Below, one piece after another: positions 41,594 to 52,532 of a stretch of DNA of 64,000 nucleotides (within the stretch, counting starts at the first letter, position 1; each line of letters starts with the position of its first letter). Location of the stretch: contig JAJGBQ010000004.1 in the NCBI GenBank assembly GCA_022457065.1, positions 3,162,001 to 3,226,000 on the forward strand. Direction: 5' to 3'. Position numbers and translations under genes: made by a program. Below the pieces are notes generated by a model. The model was not told where the DNA came from. It worked only from the letters and a program-made list of their open reading frames with translations, and ran no database searches. The stretch is from Curvularia sp. ZM96 (taxonomy: Eukaryota > Ascomycota > Dothideomycetes > Pleosporales > Pleosporaceae).

Positions 41594-44161
41594 TCAGACA
41601 ACCTCTAGATCATCGTCGTCGTCGTCGTCGTCGAGAGCAGCAATGAGTCCTGCATCGAGTCCGCCAAGGCTTTCTCGGCCTGGCTCACGGATGCCTTTTC
41701 CATCCAAAAGTAGACGAGCCCTCTTCTTTGCAGGACTCGCCTCGCGTGTGCCGCGAAATGCCGAAGGTACTACTTTCTTGGGCGATGGGATTCGGCCGTA
41801 CTTGAAAGCCCAGCCAACTGGGCCACTGGACGTGGTCGATTTACCTGAAGCTGCTCGTTTACGCTTTACCGGCGCTAAGGAGATATCTTTGGACGTACGA
41901 TTGAGAAGGCTTGAGAAGTCGGTCTCGGCCGGTTTATCTGTTTTTGCACTCGTCGACATCTGGGAAGATGGACGTGCTCTGGTGGGTAGACTGGGAGTAC
42001 CAGCGCCTTTCAGCCTCAAGTAGTCAGCTCCAGTTGTGCCATCCCCCATGGTTCCAAGCTTCTTAGCAAGCTCTCTTTCCTTTTCTCTTTCAGCCAGCTG
42101 CTTCCGAAAGCGCTCTTCGCGATTCGCACCCCCTTCCCAGTTTTGGTGATCTCGGTCGATGAGTCGGGCTGCACCTCCAGGACGTGGGGCAATATAGACA
42201 GTCTCGTGAAGTTCGCGGTCATGATACTTCCCTTCTCGCTTGAGCTCGTCACCTTTGAAGCTGCCGCCTCGACCGAACATGCCGAGTTTACCGCCTCCTG
42301 GGCCTCCACCAAAGCCAGTCATAGTATTGACTTGCATGCGACCTTTTTTAGCTTTGTCGACCTGAAGCTGGATGTGAAACTCGCAAAACTCTGTTTTACG
42401 ACCATCGATCCACTGGCCGCAGTCTTTTCCATCTTTCCTCTTTGCATTGCAAAAGTCCAAGTCTCGTGCTGTCCCAATTTCCAGTATGGTATCGTCCGAG
42501 CTACTGAGTTTCAGGGAAAACTTGCCGGTGTCACGATTTCGTGGTGGCATGATGTCGGGATTTAGAATGGCGACCACTGTACCTAGGGGCAGTTTCCAGA
42601 ATTGTGAGAAGCCAGTATCAAACAGGAAAAGGTCAAGCTCCCACTTGAGGTCGGTCAACTTGATCACCATGAACTTGCCATTTTGGTCCGCCACCCTGTC
42701 TTGATTGCTTTTCGTCTGATCCCGGGCGGTATTCTTGGAATCATGCGGTGTTGACTTGTAACAGATGACGCCTAAGACAACATAGTCATTCTCCCAATCT
42801 GGAGGGTCATACTCTGGTGCTTTGACTGTTTTGAGCAGTTGTGGAATGGTAAGTACGGTTTTGCCTTCCAGCGTACGCGTGACGACATTGTGCTGCATTT
42901 CTCGGGACTTCAGGTGCAAACCCGAAAAGGGCTCGAAGCTAGGACCATCTGTGCTGTCGTCTCGAGATGCCATCTCGGCGTACTTGGAGACGATTGGAGT
43001 TGAGCCGAACCCGCTGGAAGAGGCCTTGGATGATGAGGATAGTGGGCGTGAGATGTCATTTCGGAAAGATAGGGTAGAGCCAGGTCTAGGGGAAGGGGGG
43101 ATCCTCAAATCGACGGAGCGACTCTGGTGTCTGTGTCTCGGTGTCGGTGGTGGCATGTCGCGCGAGGTCCGTGTCTCTGACCCTTGGGAAGAACTTTGTC
43201 TAGAAAGTGAAGGTCGATCTGTCAAGCCTTCGATAGTATTCAATCCGAATCCTCTGTTTCTCCTTAGCTCTGCCTTTTCTTCCTTCTCTTCCCGTTCCTT
43301 CTCTCTGTTCCTGCTTTCGGCAATGCGCTCACTGAACGACTTGATTTTTGGTGTTTCACTCTCTTTGATTGATCCGGCTCTTGTCCGCCCAGCCAGGACG
43401 CTCGACGGGCGCTTGAGACTAACATCACGTGCCGTCAGTCCTTTGTCGATGCCCAGCATGACTCGTGCAGGACTTTTTGGCTCGTCTGGCTGTCTTCGTG
43501 CTCGAATGGGAGAGCGTGGCACCTGTACACCCGCTTCTTCCGTGCTGTCTAGTGGCGTCGGTTCGGTCCTGCGCATGGCGCTTGCAATGCTTGCTCTTGA
43601 GGATGCTCCATTGCGTTCAGCCTCCGCAGACTCTGCTTTTTTCTTCTGCAATGCCTTGAGTTTCAATTTTGCCTCGATAGCCTGCAGCTGGAGCCGCAGC
43701 GTCTCCTCGTCCTCGTCATCGTCGTCGCCATCGTTATCGGGTTGCACATGGTCTCGGGACATTGGGCGGCGCTTCGTAGGGGAGGGTGAGACAGAATTGC
43801 GCTGGCGGGAGCGCTCGTACTTTCTGCGTCCAGACGGCGAGCTGAGCAAGGCTTCCACGGACGATTGCGGCGGCCAGTTGGGCTGGTTCTCCTTGACTGT
43901 TGTCACAATGAGCACATGCTTTGACTTTGTTTCAGCCCCGATGACGCACCTTTGGACTTGGGGCTCTCGCGCACAATCATTGTTGTGGTGATGGAGTGTT
44001 GTGAGCGCTACTCTCGCAACAGGGCCCATAGCAACACGGGAAGAGTGAGGCGCACACAGCGGGCGATGGCCAAACTTTGAATAGACGGACTGTGAGCGCA
44101 AGAGTGTAGCCGAGAGCCGTGGGCGTTTGTTGACACCGGAACGTATGTTCACCCCAGACAT
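41594..44161 (-). CDS. MCM10: Minichromosome maintenance protein 10 (replication initiation factor)
   Basis: One open frame of 855 residues from the ATG at 44161. The central OB-fold/zinc module is present: KFMVIKLTDLKWELDLFLFD, then LPLGTVVAILNPDIMPP, and the CCCH finger CNAKRKDGKDCG...CEFH. The basic DNA-binding segment GRMQVNTMTGFGGG follows. MCM10 loads and activates the CMG helicase and DNA polymerase alpha. The family N-terminus appears to begin near residue 89 (KENQPNWPPQSSVEALLSSPSGRRKY). The first 88 residues look unlike Mcm10 and may be leader or an intron with an upstream exon, so the start is uncertain. The C-terminus ends in an Asp run encoded by a GAC/GAT repeat. Confidence 0.88.
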   Translation of the reverse strand: MSGVNIRSGVNKRPRLSATLLRSQSVYSKFGHRPLCAPHSSRVAMGPVARVALTTLHHHNNDCAREPQVQRCVIGAETKSKHVLIVTTVKENQPNWPPQSSVEALLSSPSGRRKYERSRQRNSVSPSPTKRRPMSRDHVQPDNDGDDDDEDEETLRLQLQAIEAKLKLKALQKKKAESAEAERNGASSRASIASAMRRTEPTPLDSTEEAGVQVPRSPIRARRQPDEPKSPARVMLGIDKGLTARDVSLKRPSSVLAGRTRAGSIKESETPKIKSFSERIAESRNREKEREEKEEKAELRRNRGFGLNTIEGLTDRPSLSRQSSSQGSETRTSRDMPPPTPRHRHQSRSVDLRIPPSPRPGSTLSFRNDISRPLSSSSKASSSGFGSTPIVSKYAEMASRDDSTDGPSFEPFSGLHLKSREMQHNVVTRTLEGKTVLTIPQLLKTVKAPEYDPPDWENDYVVLGVICYKSTPHDSKNTARDQTKSNQDRVADQNGKFMVIKLTDLKWELDLFLFDTGFSQFWKLPLGTVVAILNPDIMPPRNRDTGKFSLKLSSSDDTILEIGTARDLDFCNAKRKDGKDCGQWIDGRKTEFCEFHIQLQVDKAKKGRMQVNTMTGFGGGPGGGKLGMFGRGGSFKGDELKREGKYHDRELHETVYIAPRPGGAARLIDRDHQNWEGGANREERFRKQLAEREKERELAKKLGTMGDGTTGADYLRLKGAGTPSLPTRARPSSQMSTSAKTDKPAETDFSSLLNRTSKDISLAPVKRKRAASGKSTTSSGPVGWAFKYGRIPSPKKVVPSAFRGTREASPAKKRARLLLDGKGIREPGRESLGGLDAGLIAALDDDDDDDDLEVV

Positions 44162-44325
44162 GGCGGCGCCCGTCGTGATCCAATCTAATCTAACCCGAAA
44201 CTAGCGTTTTTACAGGGATGGCGCGTCCACCCCGGCACGCGACGCGTCCAGTCCATTAGAGACATACAACCGTCATATCTCAATTGACCCCGATCCAAAG
44301 CAGAATACCAGATATTGTCGCTACC
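44162..44325. promoter_or_regulatory. 164-bp divergent promoter of MCM10 and RNASEH2B with an MCB element
   Basis: ACGCGT at 44242-44247 is a perfect MluI cell-cycle box, the site of MBF (Mbp1-Swi6) at G1/S in fungi. A weaker GCGCGT lies at 44221-44226. The interval is short and feeds two genes of DNA replication and genome upkeep, as expected for a shared S-phase promoter. Binding itself is inferred. Confidence 0.65.
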
Positions 44326-45582
44326 ATGGCACGAACCCGCTCGAAACCCGCAAAGGCGACGCCCACAGAATCCACACCAGAGCTCACAACATGTACACAA
44401 AAGTCGCTGCCCGCAAGTGCATCGAACCCTCCCAAACTGTTCGTCTTGCCCAAGAACACCTCTCGAACTGCGCGGATAGTCACGTTGGATAATCCTGCAA
44501 ACGATACACCCTCGCGGTACTTCTTTTGTCCCGAAAATGGGTTCTATGAATTTACACGCATCGCTGCGCCAAAGAGAGATTGCCGAAGTTGGCTCATCAC
44601 CGGTTCACCTAGTGAAGGTGGGGATACAAGAGAAGGAGAGAAAGAAGACACAGACGACTCAAGAATAGGGAGTGGCTACGTAAACAAAAGTGCGGATCTC
44701 TTCGTAGCAACACCCATCGACCTCCTCTTCCTCATCCTGCCCGTGCTCGCACCGAAAACAGCAAAGGATACAAAACAGCATTTCCTCGCTTTCGACGACT
44801 ATGTCGAGATGCTTTCGACTTCGTCGCCACACTGGAAGGCGCTATTCTCACAATATTTGTCACTGAAGGATATGCTAGAAAAGCGGATACGTAGCATTTG
44901 CGACACTGTCGACGCTGGGGAGGAAACCATGTACCGTATCTCCCTTTCAAAACTGAGAGACGTGCTCGTCGCGAAAGCAGAACGCATGGTGAAGCGCGGC
45001 CTACCAGCGTCCATGGAAGAGAAATTCGTCAAGACTGCATTGGAAGTGCCAGTGATGAATATCAGGCGAGAGGAAAGCACCATCAGCGCTGTCTCCACTA
45101 CAGACGGAGAGGCAGTCGAGACAAAAGAAGAAACTACAATCATATCGACAACAGTACAAGAATCGGAGGACTCACTGTCACAAGCATTATTAACACCACC
45201 AGAAATTCCCCGCCTTCTCCGAGTCCGCACATCCATGACATACCTAACCTCATCTTACATGGCGCCGTCCCTCGCCTCCCTCCTTGCCCCTCTCCTAACC
45301 CCGCTCTTCGCTCCTCTGACTACACATCTCGCCGCCATCGCTTCACTCAAAGCCGAAGCCGCCGCTCTCCGCAGTATAACTGACAACGTATCACGGAAAC
45401 GCGCCGCCCTCGAAGACGATGACAAGATGGCCGAGCGGGAGGAAAAGAAGCGGAAAAAAGAAGAAGAGGACCGCAAGAAGAAGTTGGAGGGCAGAGCAAT
45501 CAAGCAGCTGAAGAAGGTGGATACAAGCGGTATGAAGAAGATGAGTAGTTTTTTCACAAAGGTGGATAAGACGAAGAAGTAG
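44326..45582 (+). CDS. RNH202: Ribonuclease H2 subunit B
   Basis: A single exon of 418 residues from ATG 44326 (context CTACCATGGC). The triple-barrel N-terminal part shows FVLPKNTSRTARIVTLDNP and YFFCPENGFYEFTRI. The middle has the RNASEH2B pattern VATPIDLLFLILPVL and an FDDYVEML helix. The tail is basic, and the last 15 residues hold a PIP-box-like KKMSSFFTK, which in RNase H2B binds PCNA. The heterotrimeric enzyme removes ribonucleotides from DNA. The residues after about 240 are low complexity. The gene shares a promoter with MCM10. Confidence 0.85.
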   Translation: MARTRSKPAKATPTESTPELTTCTQKSLPASASNPPKLFVLPKNTSRTARIVTLDNPANDTPSRYFFCPENGFYEFTRIAAPKRDCRSWLITGSPSEGGDTREGEKEDTDDSRIGSGYVNKSADLFVATPIDLLFLILPVLAPKTAKDTKQHFLAFDDYVEMLSTSSPHWKALFSQYLSLKDMLEKRIRSICDTVDAGEETMYRISLSKLRDVLVAKAERMVKRGLPASMEEKFVKTALEVPVMNIRREESTISAVSTTDGEAVETKEETTIISTTVQESEDSLSQALLTPPEIPRLLRVRTSMTYLTSSYMAPSLASLLAPLLTPLFAPLTTHLAAIASLKAEAAALRSITDNVSRKRAALEDDDKMAEREEKKRKKEEEDRKKKLEGRAIKQLKKVDTSGMKKMSSFFTKVDKTKK

Positions 45583-46340
45583 CGCTGAGATAGGAAGAGT
45601 GAAATCCGTTGCCACGTTATTCCGGGTTGTATTAGTAAATTAAGATCGGATATCTTGTCCAGTGCTAATCAGCACAATTAAACTACCTAATGGTGATCTA
45701 TACCTTCTCATTTAGCAAATTCTTCATACCTTGACCTATCTCTCCAGAATCTGTGTAGCCTCTATGGCTAGTGTAAGAAGTCCATGGACCTGATAAACTC
45801 GGTCTCATTTTTGTCAGCTTTTGGGTCATGTCGAAGGACGTTGTTTCCACACTGGAACATTTGGCAGTGAGAATACCTGTCTAATGCGCTGTTGGATGCA
45901 TATCCGTAGCCTGAGTTTCGCTCTCTAGTTCTAGTCATGTAAAGTCCGACTAGGAGTTTTGTTCTCTCCGAAACTTCATGGCATCTCAAAGGATCAGCTC
46001 AGTATAACTCTCAACACCATTGCATATCAAGAACCAAAAAGTCTTCAAAGGTGCAGGGAAGGTTGCGTACATCAGTATCTACACCACGTTGAGCATCTTA
46101 AGCCTATTGCCATGGACACAGCTTCACGGACGTATAGTTGAAATTGAGTTGAAGCAAGTAATCGGAAGAATTGGCTATAGTCTACAATTCTGCTCTTTCT
46201 ACCTCCACGCTTTCACCTTGTCTCCACTCAAACACCGTCCACTGATGTGCAGGGTGACTGTTGGCCACAGTCAACTTGCACATAAAACACACATCGAAAT
46301 CTATGCACGAGAGACAGTGGAAACGTGGGCCGTATATGAT
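45583..46340. other. Intergenic between convergent genes
   Basis: 3' flanks of RNASEH2B and the NLR gene. It marks the border from housekeeping to accessory sequence. No gene recognised. Confidence 0.45.
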
Positions 46341-49300
46341 CTATACTTTGTCAGCGTATTGTAGAAGTGGCGGCGGCATTCGGTGATCACGCACGAGAAA
46401 GCATTCGTTGCAGTAATGACCGCCATGCCATTTCCCCTCTTTGTTAGAGATCATGCTATTTTCCGTACTGAGTATCTCCGGACGTGATTCAGAAGATGTC
46501 GAGGAGTTTCGGGATGATTCGCCAGGTATCTTAGTATTACAATGATAAAGGCCGATAGAAAGTGGAGTCCACAGGCCTGCAGGATGCACAGTCTTGACGA
46601 CATCCTCTTCCGAGTAAACAGTCTTGAGCAGAGCCACAACTTCGATACTTGCAGACCTGTACGCCCAGTGTAGTGGAGACCAAATGTCGGACACTCCAGA
46701 GGGGAAAGTTGCACCGTGATCCAGGAGGCTCTTGACAATTGAGAATGAGCTTCCAGCTGCCGCACAGTGCAGGATGGTGTTCCCTTTAATATCAGCGCTG
46801 TTTAACTCTAAGCCTTTCGACAGCAGAAACTCGAAACATTCCACATGACCACCTTTTGCTGCAAAATGGAGAGCATTTCGTCCCAATTCATCGACCAAGT
46901 CCACACACGCAGCGTTCCGCTCGACCAGAAGACGCAGAATCTTTTTAGAACCTCTGTAAGCTATTCCAAAAAGCGAGAAGGTATTCGATCTACCGCATTG
47001 GCTAACAAAAGCTCTATCATCCAGCAGTAGCTGCACAGATGTATTCCATTCAGAACAAGCAATCGGGAATCTTTCGAGCGAAAACTGGTGATTCGCGTTG
47101 TGATTCACACCTCTGTCGAGTAATAGCTTCACTGTACGCCAAGCTCCAACTATTGCTGCCACGTTCAGCACCTGCTCGTCTCGTCCTGGTGGCATGGTGT
47201 CTAGCAAGAGTAGCCACTCGACGATACCAGACCGATCTCGTTCTATAGCTAAACTCAAGGCAGTCTCTCCATCCTTCGTACAAGCATGTACATCTGCGCC
47301 AGCCTGGTGCAGTACCTGTGCTGTTGACAAGTCTTCCTTAGCCGCATAGTGTAGCGGCGTCCATCCCGTATCGTCAGCGGCGGAGGCGTCTGCACCGAGC
47401 GACAGCAGCCATTCTACCATCTTGCTCTTACCAGAAGCTGCAGCGAACATCAGGGTACTTTTCCCACTGCTGTCTCTAATGTGTATGTCCGCACCAGCCT
47501 GGTGCAGTGCCTGCGCTATCGACAAGCGTGTCCCTACCGCATAGTGTAACGGCGTCCGTCCCTTTTTATCAGTGGCAGACACGTCTGCACCCTGGAATAA
47601 CAACATTCCAACAACCTTGCGACTAGCTGTTTTTACGGCCAACTGCAAAGGCGTTTCTCCTTTCTCGCCCCTCGCATTTATTTCAACCCCATTGGCAATC
47701 AGTACCTCTACCATTTGATCGTTATCGCAATAAGATCTAGCAGCCATGTGAAGCGCGTTCCTCTGTTTCCAGTTCCGTGCTTGAACAATGATATCTTTCG
47801 CTAGCAGCTGCTTGATAATTTCCGTATTGTTTCCTCTTGCTGCCATAAGAAAAGGCGTGTCTTGATGTATAGTTCGGTGGTCGGGGTCAATTTTCTCGGC
47901 GCGCAGAAGTAGTTCAACGATTTTGGGATGATCGTGCCGTATCGCTATTGTCAGTGGCGTTTCAAGGGTGTCCGTACTCATGTTGATGTCAATTCCAGGC
48001 TCGTGAAGTAATTGCTGTACATATTGGAACACTCCAAACTTGCATGCCACGTGGAGTCCCGTAGTGAGTGTATACTGTGGTAATTTTGACTCTGGGCTCA
48101 ATAGCATCCACCACAGCGTCGGAAAATCGAAGTTTGATTCTATGGGCGAGAACAATGGTTGGAATTGTTCTTGGTTTTGAGTTGCTGCTCTGACCTTTCG
48201 TGAGTTGTGGAGGAAGTCCAAAGCGAGACCACATAGTTTCTTGCTCATGATCTCGCCCAGATGTTCGTGCCAGTACTGAGCTGCGTACTGTAGCATAGGA
48301 TGTTTCTTGCAACGTGTCTTAAGCCCCGAGAAGGTGGCGCAAGGCCCATCCTCAAATTCATCGTATAGAAGGATCGTGAGGCAAGCTGTCGCTATGATTT
48401 CATCCTCTTGTAGAATCTTAGTAACACTAAATAAACTCAAATGAGCTTGAAGATACTCCTGGGTTGAGAAATGTACCAGACGGAAATTTTCCGCGTCATC
48501 GACAAACACAAGACCCATGCATACTGCCGTTATGATACCTCGCCTGGACTCAGTTTTAGGGTTTCGACCACGGTCGCCGTCTCGTACTGCTATTGCATGA
48601 GGAAGTTCTTCACAGGACAAAGGACGTCGGGCTCTTGATAGCCACCAAAGTATGCGATACGAGAGTTCGACTTTTCTAGGATCTTGATCCTGGATCCTCT
48701 CTAGAGTCTTCTCATACGATTGGTTGAGATTTACTGGCATTTGGTCAAGCGATTCTACAATGTCGTTTTCGCATGTGCTCGAAGCAATGCTGTTCAGCAT
48801 CAGGGTTACCAGAAGAAACCTGACTGTGTCAACTAATCCGCAGAAGTCGGCTTCGCTAGCGTGTACTCACATCCCATTCGCCTTTTCCGTGATCTTTGCA
48901 ACAGTTTCGTCTTCCAGGAACAGATTGTGTTCGAACAACTCTGCTAAACCTGCGTCATCATGTATTCTGTCCCGGACAAGCTTCTCAACGTCATCTCGAT
49001 GCGCAAATACCGTGACCTGTAAACATGATGGAAACCTCGTTGGGATATCTACCAAATGAGACCGGCCCGTGAGGAAGAACCTCCATTTTGGATTGTCGAG
49101 ACTTTGGAGTTGCTTTAGGAGCATAGTACGAAGCTTATCCGAGCATTCGTCAAGCGCGTCAATGGCAATGAAGATCTTCTCAAAGTGGTGAGGCATTCGG
49201 GCAAGAGCTTCAACAAGAGCATCGGCATCCGGCCTTTGTGCACCTTCCCCAAATGCGCGATGGACTTCCTCGATAGCCTCCTTTTTGCGTAGGGAAACCT

Positions 49301-49928
49301 GTTTCAGCATACTGGCAAACACATTCTCAAGAGTTTGCGCTTCTTTATCGGCGTAATCAAGATAGATGTAGGCGGTTGCAATATTCCGCTTGTTCTGCTC
49401 AGCGAAAAGTTCGTCAATCACGGCCGACCTACACGGTATCAATTTGGTCCTCCATTACCCGTCTACTCGCGGGTGCGTACGTTATAAAAGTCTTGCCTGC
49501 TCCGGGCTTTCCATGACACCAAAGCAATCGGCCTAAGCCAGTGTCATGATACCATTTCTGATATTCCTTTCTCTCAAATATCCATGCACCACTGCCTTCG
49601 ACCCTTTCTCTTTTTGTTTTTTTGTGCTTGGAGTCATAAGGTGGTGCATAGAGCCACTCAAGAACATCGACAGATCGTTCTGCTGTTCCTAGAAAATGAA
49701 AATGCCTCGTTAGATTAACTCACATTTAAGGCTCGTGAGGGTTTCACCTATCTGAACCGAATGGGCGTTGATACTGTTAACCTGGATTATATTCCCATCT
49801 TGTGTTCGATTTGCGCCTGAATAAGTAGACCCATGCTGCGTCGCCATTCTTCCATCTGGAGAAGTCACCTGAAATGCATCTTCATGCGTTCTTTTGGCTG
49901 TTGAAGAGGAATTAAGGTGCGCTGTCAT
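46341..49928 (-). CDS. NLR-type protein: amyloid-like N-terminal motif, NACHT NTPase, ankyrin repeats
   Basis: Four exons: 49724-49928, 49482-49682 boundary region (49481-49682), 48871-49428 and 46341-48819, giving 1147 residues. There is no recognised effector domain at the N-terminus. Instead residues 33-61 form a Gly/Asn-spaced segment with IIQV and VQIG, like an amyloid-signalling motif. The NACHT domain follows with P-loop GKPGAGKT (126-133) and Walker B KIFIAIDALDEC (220-231). A winged-helix-like region ends in RLVHFSTQEYLQ. About 12 ankyrin repeats span roughly 575-1075, and a short tail has HYCNEC. The first intron is only 41 bp and is the least certain; it avoids a stop given by the nearer AG. 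Fungal NLRs sense non-self and trigger cell death through a partner. The divergent gene next door carries the matching motif. Confidence 0.82.
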
Positions 49929-50697
49929 GGCCGGCTGGGGTGTCGAATTGCGAGGCGGCAAGTACGAAACTGTAATTCTAACGTTGCGATGAGAAATAGG
50001 TTGAAGATAGGTAATCTCCCTTACTACAGGGGGGTGCACTTCAGTATATTAACACGAGATTTAGCAGCTGTGACCAACGTGCATGTTCGGCAAATATTGG
50101 ATGGTATGGTCAGCCGCTCATTGGATCTCCAGCTTTTCGCTCCACAGACATTAGCCACTGCTGCAGGGCTCGCCAGCGTTGTCATGCATTCACCGGAAGC
50201 TTGGCGCGGTCTCTCACCATGTTTGGATGGACACTGCTGCATATACTGCCACAAGACGACACGACATTCCACCTCATAACTAGGTACTCATTCATTGAAT
50301 TGATGCATGCCTATTGGGCGCCACTCGTTCCAGCCATAACCTTCGTTTCATGATCACTAGGTAATGTCTCAATCACAAATGTATGTTGTAGATGTCTTTG
50401 ACAGTTCAGTCCAAACGCTGTTCAACCCATCTAGTTTACGATGATACCCACCGACATCTACATCAAGGAATTTCAGGCCAGCCTACAACTCGACTCGATT
50501 GATTGGAAAAGACAGCAGGCGGGCCCAACTTGGTGGCGCTGCACCCATGATCGTTGAGCAAGCGCTAAGACAGTCCTGGAAGCACAGCCGCAGTCAAGCA
50601 TCGCTACGCTTCAACTCGCCCAAATGAAAAGTTATTAAGGCCTGATTTCGTAAATGTAGAGTGAAATTAATAACACAACATTTTCACTATCAATACT
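49929..50697. promoter_or_regulatory. Divergent promoter between NLR and phosphorylase-fold effector
   Basis: 770 bp between the two starts, so the genes can be switched on together. No specific site assigned and no extra gene seen. Confidence 0.5.
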
Positions 50698-51914
50698 ATG
50701 TACAGAACTACGAACGAACGTCAGAGGTTGAACGCATCGGATTATCACGTAGCGTGGATCTGTCCGCTGCCTGACGTCGAGCTGCCATCTTCGAAATTAA
50801 TGTTCGACTATGTCCATCTCACGCCTAGATACAACGTTAGTCAAGACCCCAATCAGTATTTCTGCGGTGTTGTCGCTGGCCACAACGTCGTCATGGCAAC
50901 TCTGCCCCTTGGGTACTCAGGCTATCATCACGCTGGCCGCTTAAGCAGCACTATGCTCAACACCTTCCCCAATATCAGAATGGTCCTCGTAGTTGGAATT
51001 GGTGGTGGCGTGCCATTCCCAACACCACGTGAGAATCCCTTGGAAGACGTTCACCTTGGAGACGTCGTGGTAGGATGGTCTCGAGATGGCAAAGCTGCTT
51101 GTGTTCACTATGGTTGGAACAAAGACAACGGCGAAGCAAAGCCCGAAATTCTTGGGACAATGGAGAGAGGGGACTGGATTTTTGGACAAGGCCTTGCGAA
51201 ACTCGTATCAGACCATGACTCTGGCGAGACCAATTTTCAAGATCACTTGAGCCGATTGAAAACCGACCCAAAGTTCGGCCATCCAGGCCTCGAACACGAC
51301 AAACTATTTCGCGCTACTTCGAGGCACCGAGGAGAACCCGGGTCGAGCTGCGAAGCGTGTAGTCTCAACCCATTTGCGTTAGTCCAAAGGCCTCCCCGTA
51401 CCAGCAAGCATGTGGACCAACTTGTCTTTCATCTTGGAAAGATTGGAAGCGGTAACTCTGTCATAAAAGACGGCAAGCGCAGGGACCGGATCAGTGAACT
51501 CTGTGGAGGCGTGCTTTGCGTAGAGATGGAAGCAGTGGGCGTCGATATCTTCCAAAAATATCTTGTCATACGAGGGATCTCCGATTACGCGGATTCACAT
51601 AAGAACGATCGGTGGAAGCTCTATGCTGCCGGTAACGCAGCAGTGTTTTCAAAAGAGTTGTTGTGCAAGATTAAGCCTACAGATCTCCAGCATGAGCTGG
51701 GAAGCAATAAAGGTAGTTATCTTCCACTCTCTGAACATCTATCCTCTAACTTGAAACAAAAGGTTCGAGTTCGGCTCCACAAATCACACCAGAGCAAGCA
51801 CACGGCATGGTATCACAAGGCGGTTCCGTTTTCTCAGGTTCTAATCGAACAATAAGCGGGAACATAAAGACTGTTGGAAGTATAAATGCGCCGTACGGTA
51901 ATGTGTCTTTTTGA
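50698..51914 (+). CDS. PNP_UDP nucleoside-phosphorylase-fold protein with C-terminal amyloid-like motif (putative NLR effector)
   Basis: Two exons, 50698-51712 and 51763-51914, give 388 residues. Residues about 15-335 are the phosphorylase fold used in fungal NLR effectors: DYHVAWICPLPDVEL, MVLVVGIGGGVPFP, DVHLGDVVVG, the EMEAVGV active-site segment (LCVEMEAVGVD) and VIRGISDYADSHKND. Unspliced, the frame would run to 51855 and end in a basic tail. The 50-bp intron 51713-51762 has donor GTAGTT, a CTAAC branch site and an AAAAG acceptor. Removing it gives a Gly/Ser/Asn-rich tail ending GNVSF. Residues 359-381 of that tail match NLR residues 33-55 at 15 of 23 positions. This strongly supports the intron and suggests the protein is a cell-death effector activated by templating from the NLR. 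Enzymatic substrate unknown; NLR-linked PNP folds may cleave nucleosides or nucleotides. Confidence 0.8.
51789..51914 (+). other. Segment encoding the effector copy of the shared amyloid-like motif
   Basis: Within the second exon, SGSNRTISGNI and then SINA (residues 363-381) parallel SGANRTQDGNI and SINA in the NLR (residues 37-55). Spacing is identical and there are no gaps. The match is at the C-terminus of the effector and the N-terminus of the NLR, as in HET-S and NWD2. Confidence 0.8.
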
Positions 51915-52532
51915 AAGGAGTCACCCCGGATTTTACTGCGATGACTTGGAACTAGATATGTAGAGCTCTTGCTGTATTATCACTGATATCAAACACTCAT
52001 AAGGATCGTGACACTCTAAATTCTTGCCTAGACGTACTCAAAAATCAACATCAGGGCTGCTCTACACACACACAAAACTGAATACGCTGAATGTGTTTAG
52101 CTGGCATGTTCTGGAAGAAGAAATTCTACAAGGTTCAGTCAATGGAAGATTTTATAGCTGCGCTGCGAACTGACAAAAGATTAAAGCATATTTTGGCATC
52201 ATCAAGTATCAATCTAGTAAGCAGGTGGATATTAAAGAGCTCCCGTTGAGGTAGGGTTAAGAAATTAACCATTGAAAGTAAGTCAGAGCGCCTGTTATCA
52301 TTTCCGTACTTCTACTAGATAGACCCGCCAATGTACCAACAACACCACATGGCCCCATCAGAACAAGGGCCGTGGTATGGGGGCAAATACGGTAGATTTT
52401 CAGTCCTTACTTTACTTTTCTGAATTATGCTCAGAGAATAAGGTAGCGGTGCGTCGTTATATCCAAAAACCTCCTCACAGATATTAACATTGCTTGCATG
52501 TTACGAAGCTATATCCCCAACCCAAGAGTTGT
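51915..52532. other. Intergenic between convergent genes
   Basis: 3' flanks of the effector and kinase-like genes. No gene or repeat recognised. Confidence 0.45.

Noticed and set aside
42822..43991. 389-codon plus-strand open frame
   Set aside because: Antisense to MCM10 in its Ser/Arg-rich part. No motif of its own.
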